Assembly: GCA_036504595.1 (NCBI GenBank)
Contig: DASXUX010000031.1
Span: 1 to 64,000 of the forward strand
Length of the DNA stretch: 64,000 nucleotides
Origin: DASXUX01 sp036504595
GTDB lineage: Bacteria; Planctomycetota; SZUA-567; H5-PLA8
Direction of reading: 5' to 3'
Made by a program: the position numbers and the translations under genes. Under the pieces are notes generated by a model that had not been told where the DNA came from, searched no databases, and saw nothing but the letters and a program-made list of their open reading frames with translations. Positions 57,991-64,000 of this stretch are shown one piece after another (positions within the stretch are counted from its first letter, which is position 1; each line of letters opens with the position of its first letter).

Positions 57991-59046
57991 ATGGCAAGCA
58001 TTGAATTTCGAGTCAAGGTCGTCAAATCGCCGGATGGAACCGTCGCCACGCTGGCGGAGGTGGACGGATCGATCGATTCGTCAACCATCCAGCAGTTCCA
58101 GCAGGTCATGGACAAGCTGGTCGAGCGTGGCGTGAAGAACCTGATCCTCGACTGTACCAACGTCAAGTACATCAACTCGACCGGCCTGGGCACGCTGCTG
58201 AAGTACTCCGATACCTTCGAAAGTATCGGCGGCCACATCGCTTTCTGCCGGGTGCCGAGCAAGGTTATGCTCGTCATGGAAATGCTCGGCTTCAACGCTC
58301 TTTTCAACATCGTCACCGACGAAGCAACCGCCCTGCGTTGTTTCGCCGGCAAACTGGCCCCGCCGCCATCCGTCAGCGTCAAGACGTCGCCCGCTCCGGC
58401 TGCGTCTCCGCCGCCGATGCCCGCCGCTCCAGCCCCGAGCGGAGTGCACTCTGCCGCTGCAGCTCCAGCGGCCCCACCGGCCTCGTCATCGCAGCAGATC
58501 AGTGCGGTACCCGCCGCTGCCTTCCCGCTGCAAAGCAGTTGCGCGCGCTGCCGCGTCACGCTCGAAGTCCCTGGCCCCGGCAAGTTCAAATGTCCGCGCT
58601 GCGGAGCCGTTTTGGCAGTGGAGTCCGGTGGGCGCGTCCGCTTTTTTGCGTCGAAGAAAGGCCGCCCGATTTCCGTTACGCTGCCCTGCAACCCGCAAGT
58701 TGCCGATGGTGTTGCCGCCCTGGCCGGCCGCTGCGCCGAAAGCCTGGGCTTCAACGGCAACTCGGCCGATGTCATTTCAAACGCCGTCAGCACGGCCTGC
58801 AAGAATGTCATCGAGCGCGCATACGACAACGATCCGAACAGCATCTTCCACCTGCTGATCGTGCCCAACGGCTCGTCGTTGACCGTGAAGATCGCCGACT
58901 ACGGCAAGCCCTTCGACTTCGGACCTGCCGGCACGATCCACGGTGACCTGCGCTTCTCCGTCGTCGTCAATTCAATGGATACGGTCGAACATCGCCCGAA
59001 CCCAAAGGGTGGCAACCTGCTCACGCTCATCAAGGTTTTGCAGTAG
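57991..59046 (+). CDS. STAS domain, zinc-ribbon and RsbW-like ATPase fusion
   Basis: 351 residues. Residues 1-118 are an anti-sigma-factor-antagonist STAS domain with the phosphorylation loop YINSTGLGTLL (Ser63/Thr64). A Pro/Ala linker (125-175) leads to a zinc ribbon with Cys184, Cys187, Cys201 and Cys204 (CARC and CPRC). Residues 225-351 resemble an RsbW-type ATPase: ISNAVSTACKNVIERAY with the N-box Asn272, and IADYGKPFDF with Asp303; the Glu and His of the N box are replaced, so it may bind but not turn over ATP. The preceding gene encodes a kinase-like ATPase. Antagonist and kinase domains in one chain are unusual; normally they are separate partners. Confidence 0.85.
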   Translation: MASIEFRVKVVKSPDGTVATLAEVDGSIDSSTIQQFQQVMDKLVERGVKNLILDCTNVKYINSTGLGTLLKYSDTFESIGGHIAFCRVPSKVMLVMEMLGFNALFNIVTDEATALRCFAGKLAPPPSVSVKTSPAPAASPPPMPAAPAPSGVHSAAAAPAAPPASSSQQISAVPAAAFPLQSSCARCRVTLEVPGPGKFKCPRCGAVLAVESGGRVRFFASKKGRPISVTLPCNPQVADGVAALAGRCAESLGFNGNSADVISNAVSTACKNVIERAYDNDPNSIFHLLIVPNGSSLTVKIADYGKPFDFGPAGTIHGDLRFSVVVNSMDTVEHRPNPKGGNLLTLIKVLQ

Positions 59047-59182
59047 AATCGGTGAGTGGTGAAGTGGTGAGTTGTAGAGTGGTGCTGTGATAAGGGGTGG
59101 AGTGGCGAGAGCGCAGTTGAGATTGGTGAGCATCGTCACCACTCATCACTGACCGCTCACTACTCACCAAAACGGAGTGAAA
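59047..59182. repeat. Inverted tract, gagtggtg / caccactc units
   Basis: 59050-59110 is a degenerate gtgagtggtgaagtggtgag run and 59130-59170 carries caccactcatcactgaccgc, its complement. They could pair into a long imperfect hairpin between two signalling genes. Confidence 0.7.
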
Positions 59183-60559
59183 ATGGCCGATCCGACCCGA
59201 CGCTCAACGCGGTTTTCCATGCGCTCTAAGCAGCTTGGCCAATTGCTGCTTGAGAACGGCGACGTGCGGGCCGAACACGTTGCGCAGGCGCTCAAAGTCC
59301 AGGAAAAAGAGGGCGGCCTGATCGGACAGATTCTGCAGCGAATGGGCGCTTGCCCCCCGCCGGCCATCGCCGCCGCGCTCCTCAAGCAGGTGCAGGTCAC
59401 CGATGTAAAGTGCGATGAGCTGGAGGTGCCGCCGGAAGTCTCGATCCTGGTTGAGCGTGAGCTCTGCGAAGCCGAGAAGCTCTGCCCCTTTGAGAAACTG
59501 GGCGGCCTGCTTTGCCTGATCATGGCCAACCCGCTCAATCGCAAAGCGATCACCGCGATCGAAGAGCGCACGCACTTAAAGGTCAAATCCTTCAAATCGA
59601 TCTGGACGCCCATCAGCGCGCTTATTCAACGCACATACGGGGAAGGCGAAGCGGCTTTTCAGCCGCCGCTGGAGGCCCAGCCGATCGAGGCTGGCGACCC
59701 GTACGCGACGGCCGAAATTGCCGCTCCCGAACCGCTGCCGCCGCTCGAAATCCAGCCCTCAGCCGACATCGCCGCCCCGATCGAGATTGCCGCGCCCACC
59801 CAAATCCCGCTTCCTAACGACTTTGGCGTCGGACCCGCGCCGGTGACTACCAGGTCGGGGAGCCTGGCTTCCATTCCGCGCAAGCCCCAACGCCAGCCGG
59901 AGCAACCCGCTCATAAGATCGACAACATTGATACGCTGGATGAAAGCAAGGCCGAAGTCATCGACACCAACACGCGCACGCGCAAGGCAGCGGAGCCTGA
60001 GGTCGTCGCGCCCAAGCCCGTGAAGGTGGCGAAGGTCAACATCGACCTGGATTCGCTGGACGTCTCCAAGGCCGACGTCGTGGTCCCTGGCGCCGCTTTG
60101 CCGGGCGAAGAGGCGCTCGAAGAGATCGCGCATGCGCCCGCCCAGGCGCTCGCCGCGGCAACGCCTGTCGAGGCGTTGGTTTCCTTGGCCCTGGTTGAAG
60201 ATCGCTATTTCTACGCAGACGGCAAGGCTCCGGAAGGCGCCCGCAGTGACGAACTGCTGCGCCTGGTCGAGCAACTACCTGTCGCGGAAGTCATCGCCGA
60301 GTCTGCCGCCGAATACCAGCAGAAGCAAAAGGGTGTATCGGCCGTGCAGGCCGCTGTCGAAGCCAAGCCGCTGCCGCCCGCTCTCCGCGCGCGTCCTGTG
60401 GAACTTCAGCCCGCTCCAGCCGTCCCGATGCAGGCCGTCGTCCTTGGCGAAGACGAATTCCAGCAGCAAGTCGTCGCTCTGGTCGAAGACCCGGTCGGCG
60501 AGTGGGATTGGCAATTCGCCGCCGCCGGCCCCGTCGCCGCCGTCGATTACGAAGAGTAG
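59183..60559 (+). CDS. MshEN-like N-terminal domain with long acidic linker
   Basis: 458 residues from ATG 59183, with ggag 5 bases upstream. QLGQLLLENGDVRAEHVAQA followed by LKVQ and LIGQILQRMGACPPPAIAAA are the two MshEN-like units, followed by KLGGLLCLIMANPLNRKAIT and VKSFKSIWTPISALIQRTYG. Residues about 165-350 are Pro/Ala/Glu-rich, with two VDLDSLDVSKADVV-like and IDTLDESKAEV repeats. The C-terminal part (DELLRLVEQLPVAEVIAESA, ALVEDPVGEWDWQF) is of unknown fold. No ATPase. It mirrors the protein at 56140, and the two flank the ATPase/STAS pair. Confidence 0.8.
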   Translation: MADPTRRSTRFSMRSKQLGQLLLENGDVRAEHVAQALKVQEKEGGLIGQILQRMGACPPPAIAAALLKQVQVTDVKCDELEVPPEVSILVERELCEAEKLCPFEKLGGLLCLIMANPLNRKAITAIEERTHLKVKSFKSIWTPISALIQRTYGEGEAAFQPPLEAQPIEAGDPYATAEIAAPEPLPPLEIQPSADIAAPIEIAAPTQIPLPNDFGVGPAPVTTRSGSLASIPRKPQRQPEQPAHKIDNIDTLDESKAEVIDTNTRTRKAAEPEVVAPKPVKVAKVNIDLDSLDVSKADVVVPGAALPGEEALEEIAHAPAQALAAATPVEALVSLALVEDRYFYADGKAPEGARSDELLRLVEQLPVAEVIAESAAEYQQKQKGVSAVQAAVEAKPLPPALRARPVELQPAPAVPMQAVVLGEDEFQQQVVALVEDPVGEWDWQFAAAGPVAAVDYEE

Positions 60560-60747
60560 CGCAGCGCAATCCTCCTGGATTGCGTGCCGTTCGTTTGTGC
60601 GCGAGCCTCCGGGCTGCCCGTGCCGCGCCCCAAAAAAGCACACGATAAATACCACTGCACCAGACCACCAGACACCACTCACCAAGTACCAATCACCATG
60701 TACCACTCCTCGACTTCCAGACGTCTCGCGCTATGATCATCGCTGCG
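60560..60747. other. Intergenic gap with actcacc tract
   Basis: 60662-60708 has degenerate accactcaccaagtaccaat units. No gene is supported. Confidence 0.5.
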
Positions 60748-61932
60748 ATGCGCTCACTGATTTGCTCTCTCCTGCTCGCCACGTGCGCTCTGCCGCTGGC
60801 AGCCAAAGAATCTCGCGGCACTGAACGCGGCAAGCCTGACGACAAAGAGCCTCCTGTCGTCTGGCGCGAACACCTCGTCGCCGGACCCGCTGTGCTGTTG
60901 CGCATGAAGCGCGGCGCGGGCAAGTTTCAGGTCTATGAAGGCACGATCGAGCGCACACAGCGTGGAATCAACTCCTACACGGAGAGCGGAACGTTCTACA
61001 TCACGGCCATGTGCGCCGCCCGCCGCGACGAGAACATCGCCGGCAGAAACCGCACGCTGGATCTGATCGCTTTCCGCCGCAGCTTCACCGATCGCAAACG
61101 CACCGAAAAGCGTGAGAATGGAAAAATCGTCGAACTTGTTCTGGAGAACACCGACGAGAAAATCGATCTCGGCCCGAACGCGGATTTCGTCGGCACGCTG
61201 CGCTGCCATGCCTTCGATGCGCAGAATTGCGCCGCTTACCGCAGCGAACATCTCGCCGTCCTTAAAGATGGACGCCAATTGCGTGGCCAAGTGCTGAAAC
61301 AGTCGGAGGACAAGGTTCTCTTCCTGCCGAATGATGCCGACAAGCTGGAACTTCAGCGCGCCGAGATCGAAAGTATTTTGCCCGTTGCGACACCGCACAT
61401 CGTATTGGGCGAAAACCCGCATTACCTGTTCCCGCCGTTCCCGGAGCGGGAGGTCGCTCCCGGCGCCACGTGGAAGTTTCGCATTCCGGTGATCATGCCG
61501 CTGCAGATGGGCAACCCGCCGCAAGTGCTTCCGACACAATTTGATGTTCAGGTGATCGGGCGTTTGTGCGAAGTGCGCGAAAGCGCGGGATCGAAGGTCG
61601 CCACGATCGAATACCGCGTAAACGGGGTTTTCGACAGTGGGGCCGAACCCTTTGTGACGCGCTTCCCGGATTCGTTCCATCAGAACACGCGCATCGTTCA
61701 CAAGTTGACCGGGGAAGGCGTCCTGCGGCTGGATCTCGACAAAGGCTGCATCCTCGACAAGAGCGAGGTCTTCGAGTTCGCCCTCTATAGCAGCGGCGTG
61801 CTGCCGGCGGACGGCAACAAGCCGGCCCGGCGCGAGGAAAAGCAGGTCGATCTCAGCAGCCGCTTCACGATGAAATGGCTGCCCCCGGGCACGCGCCTCA
61901 AGAACGGCAAAGTGATCCCGGACGACAAGTAG
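60748..61932 (+). CDS. Secreted protein with C-terminal Pro/Lys tail, unknown function
   Basis: 394 residues from ATG 60748 (upstream ATG at 60733 also in frame). Signal peptide MRSLICSLLLATCALPLAAK. A central DGRQLRGQVLKQSEDKVLFL segment followed by the DKLELQRAEIESI strand is a small beta motif seen in many planctomycete secreted proteins. Mostly beta-rich (VAPGATWKFRIPVIMPLQMG). Function unknown. It overlaps no gene; the kinase start is 110 bp later. Confidence 0.72.
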   Translation: MRSLICSLLLATCALPLAAKESRGTERGKPDDKEPPVVWREHLVAGPAVLLRMKRGAGKFQVYEGTIERTQRGINSYTESGTFYITAMCAARRDENIAGRNRTLDLIAFRRSFTDRKRTEKRENGKIVELVLENTDEKIDLGPNADFVGTLRCHAFDAQNCAAYRSEHLAVLKDGRQLRGQVLKQSEDKVLFLPNDADKLELQRAEIESILPVATPHIVLGENPHYLFPPFPEREVAPGATWKFRIPVIMPLQMGNPPQVLPTQFDVQVIGRLCEVRESAGSKVATIEYRVNGVFDSGAEPFVTRFPDSFHQNTRIVHKLTGEGVLRLDLDKGCILDKSEVFEFALYSSGVLPADGNKPARREEKQVDLSSRFTMKWLPPGTRLKNGKVIPDDK

Positions 61933-62042
61933 AAACAGGCAGCGGCAGTAAGCAGCACGCAGGGACGGCTCTTCGCTCTTTGCTCCTCGCTATCCGGCGT
62001 TCGTGTGCGAGCCAAGAGCCAAGAGCGCGAGGGACACGCCAA

Positions 62043-63884
62043 GTGGCTCTTGAAGAAGAAGCGCTATTTCTGAGGAAAGCCGTCAGGCTCGGCGCGCTCG
62101 ATCCTGACAAAGGCACCGCTGCGCTCTACGTCTACTCTCAGCTCAAGAAAATGGGGGCAAAGTTCAGCTTCGGCCTATTCCTCGTCGAACGCGGCCTGCT
62201 CAGCCAGATGGCGCTGCGGGCGCTGGAAGAAGGCAGTCAGACTGAGCTCAAGCGGGTCGATACCGTCGGCGATTTCCAACTGATCGAATTGATCGGCGAG
62301 GGCGAGAACGGAGCGGTGTTCCGAGCGCTTCAAAAATCGCTTAACCGCATGGTTGCCGTCAAGATCCTCTCGACCGACGTTTCCTCCAACCCCGAATGCG
62401 TGGAACAGTTCCTGCGCGAAGCCCGCGCCACCGCGCGCATCAACCATCCAAACGTCGTTCAGGGCATCGATGTCGGCCATGATCAAGGCTTGCACTTTTT
62501 TGCCATGGAACTGGTGAATGGCGGTTCGGCGCGCAAACTGTTGGAGTCCCGCGGGCGTCTGGACGAATTCACCGCTCTAAGCCTTGTGCGCGAAGCGGCC
62601 GAAGGCCTGAAAGCCGCGCACGACGCCGGCCTGACGCATCGCGACCTGAAGCCGGACAATATTCTGCTCACCGTCGAGGGACACGCCAAGCTCGTTGACC
62701 TGGGAATCTCACAGAATCTCGGCGCAAAGGCGCGCGGCGAACCCGGCGCTGATTTCTGGGCCAGCCCGCCTTACGTCGCTCCTGAGATCATCAGCGGCCT
62801 GTCTGAAAACGATTCGCGCAGCGACATCTACAGCCTGGGCGCTACGCTTTTTGAATTTCTAGCGGGCCAGCCGCCGTATATCGGCGAGACGCCCGAAGAC
62901 ACGATGCGTCTGCATCTCAACGCGCCGATTCCGGACATTCTCGCTTTTCGCCCGGACATCAGTCCCAACACCGCTGGCTTGATCACTCGAATGCTCGCGA
63001 AAGACCCGGCCGAGCGCGCGCCCACTGCCGAAGTCGTCAGCAGCGCAATTCTTCGTATTCTGACGCCAAAGGAGGATGCGCGGGCGGCGCGGGTACCGTC
63101 CGCGAAACCTGCCGGTCCCACTTCCGCGCGGGTTCCCGCTGTCGTCCCGGCTCCAGCGCCGCACGCAAGAGCGCTGGCGCCTGCCGCTGTGCCGCCAGCA
63201 GTCCAGGCTCCGGCCATGGTGCCCGCCGCACGTGTAGCCGGCCGGCCGGCGGCGAGCGGCACGATGAGGCCCGCTGTCGCGCCGCCAGCATCTTCGCCTC
63301 AGCATCCCGCGCGTCCTGCTGGACTTGCTCGGCCGAACGCGCTGCCGCAAAAGTCCAAACCTGGTGCGGGGCATGGCCAAATCCCCGCGTTGCGCCGCCT
63401 CGCCTCGCCGCCGCCGCGGCCACAGACGCCGGAGCTTGAGGAACTGCTTCCGGAAGAAGATTCCTGTGCTCCGGCCCCCCCTCCGCCGGACGCGTCAGGG
63501 CGAGCGCGAGCGGCGACGCGGGATCTCGAAGAGCTTGCTCCTCTAGAAGAAGTCCCGCGCGCGCGTGTGCCGTCCGCTCGCGGCGTAGCGCCCAGAACGC
63601 GTCCGCAGACGCAGGAACTCGATGAACTTCTTCCTTCGGAAAACGACCCCGGATACTCGACGCCGCGTTTGCCCGTCCCTCCGGTTGCCGAGTCCCCCGA
63701 AGCTGTGGCCGAAACCCTTTGCGCTCCGCAGCCGCCGCGCCGCGGCCCCATTCCGCCCCGTCCCGCTCAACCCCGAGTTCCCGGCCCTGCACCAGCGTCC
63801 AGAAGCGGCCAGCCGCCCCCGCGCCCGAAGTTCCCAGTTCGCGGCGTTCGCCCAACAAACCCAAAGCAGAAGCCGAAGAAGTGA
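62043..63884 (+). CDS. Ser/Thr protein kinase with MshEN-like N-terminus and repeat tail
   Basis: GTG 62043 is chosen because GAGGGA precedes it by 8 bases; 613 residues. Residues 1-70 include FSFGLFLVERGLLSQMALRA, resembling one MshEN-type helix pair. Kinase domain about 75-345: Gly loop IGEGENGAVFRA, Lys107 in VAVKIL, HRDLKPDN (catalytic Asp201), DLG at 219-221 in place of DFG, YVAPE. The tail after 360 is Pro/Ala/Arg-rich with three copies of a TxELEELLPEE-type motif (PQTPELEELLPEEDS, ATRDLEELAPLEE, PQTQELDELLPSEN). No transmembrane helix is seen, so it is likely cytoplasmic. It may phosphorylate the STAS/MshEN partners encoded upstream. Confidence 0.88.
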   Translation: MALEEEALFLRKAVRLGALDPDKGTAALYVYSQLKKMGAKFSFGLFLVERGLLSQMALRALEEGSQTELKRVDTVGDFQLIELIGEGENGAVFRALQKSLNRMVAVKILSTDVSSNPECVEQFLREARATARINHPNVVQGIDVGHDQGLHFFAMELVNGGSARKLLESRGRLDEFTALSLVREAAEGLKAAHDAGLTHRDLKPDNILLTVEGHAKLVDLGISQNLGAKARGEPGADFWASPPYVAPEIISGLSENDSRSDIYSLGATLFEFLAGQPPYIGETPEDTMRLHLNAPIPDILAFRPDISPNTAGLITRMLAKDPAERAPTAEVVSSAILRILTPKEDARAARVPSAKPAGPTSARVPAVVPAPAPHARALAPAAVPPAVQAPAMVPAARVAGRPAASGTMRPAVAPPASSPQHPARPAGLARPNALPQKSKPGAGHGQIPALRRLASPPPRPQTPELEELLPEEDSCAPAPPPPDASGRARAATRDLEELAPLEEVPRARVPSARGVAPRTRPQTQELDELLPSENDPGYSTPRLPVPPVAESPEAVAETLCAPQPPRRGPIPPRPAQPRVPGPAPASRSGQPPPRPKFPVRGVRPTNPKQKPKK

Positions 63885-63941
63885 GCGCCGCATTCGAAGG
63901 CGGTTGAACGCTGCAGGGTGGTACTCGCTACGGGAGCGAAT

Positions 63942-64000
63942 ATGGCCGAAGAGTGCGAGAGTCAAAAGGATCTGAAGACGGCGATGGCGGAACTCGATGC
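63942..64000 (+). CDS. Start of a gene cut by the window end
   Basis: ATG 63942 has gggag 5 bases before it and reads MAEECESQKDLKTAMAELDA to the window end. Too short to assign; an acidic helical N-terminus, probably cotranscribed with the kinase gene. Confidence 0.55.
   Translation, partial: MAEECESQKDLKTAMAELD

Noticed and set aside
1..64000. tRNA, rRNA or prophage genes
   Set aside because: No cloverleaf with a CCA-type end, no conserved rRNA stretch and no phage structural or integrase gene was seen.

Overview
This is high-GC bacterial DNA, coding on both strands, with no tRNA, rRNA or CRISPR array that I can see. The gene set suggests an uncultured planctomycete-like (PVC-type) lineage: a secreted fusion of a hydrazine-synthase-alpha-like region, c-type haem motifs and a sulfatase-modifying-factor domain; hopanoid genes; many secreted glycan-active enzymes; Pkn-type Ser/Thr kinase; roadblock proteins; and a very high load of short dispersed repeats. 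MurD, UppP and FtsH show an ordinary peptidoglycan cell-wall programme. The phylum assignment is inference, at moderate confidence.

Layout. 1-11.7 kb is a minus-strand block of secreted enzymes (a partial AraC-like gene, a C45-type Ntn hydrolase, two alpha/beta hydrolases, a GH29-like fucosidase with a discoidin domain, and a 1.5-kb-residue LamG/glycosidase-like protein). It lies divergent from a LacI-type regulator (11.86 kb) whose leader carries a 14-bp perfect palindrome, so this looks like a LacI-controlled glycan-utilisation locus. 13-19.5 kb holds an AAC(3)-like acetyltransferase, a putative HExxH protein, a HicBA toxin-antitoxin pair and the HzsA/SUMF1 fusion. 19.7-24.2 kb is hopanoid/isoprenoid (squalene-hopene cyclase next to a DUF116-polyprenyl synthase fusion). 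24.5-32.3 kb: FtsH, two roadblock/LC7 proteins, UppP, a ParE/RelE pair and a GAF-PilB/GspE ATPase. 32.9-49.8 kb: GlnE, MFS transporter, FAAL-type AMP ligase overlapping a C26 amidotransferase, PepSY-like protein, BirA, membrane spermidine-synthase-like protein, Maf, RDD protein, DUF4416. 49.8-55.9 kb: an E2 acyltransferase-like protein lacking its active site, TPR protein, GT2, Fur, MurD.

The most unusual part is 56-64 kb: a plus-strand cluster of an MshEN-only protein, an HU-like/pseudo-receiver/RsbW-like ATPase fusion, a STAS/zinc-ribbon/ATPase fusion, a second MshEN protein with a long linker, a secreted protein and a Ser/Thr kinase. It looks like a partner-switching signalling module joined to possible cyclic-di-GMP sensing, in a domain arrangement I do not recognise.

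The second theme is repeats. A roughly 48-bp element with a CCCTCTC/GAGAGGG hairpin core occurs six times plus variants, five copies lying inside genes in frame, all in one orientation on the + strand. A GC-rich 24-bp palindromic element (read as GTEAGT in proteins) occurs 12 times, nearly all inside genes. Gene junctions carry short degenerate tandem tracts of 6-10 bp units. Many proteins therefore contain repeat-encoded linkers that should not be taken as domain sequence.
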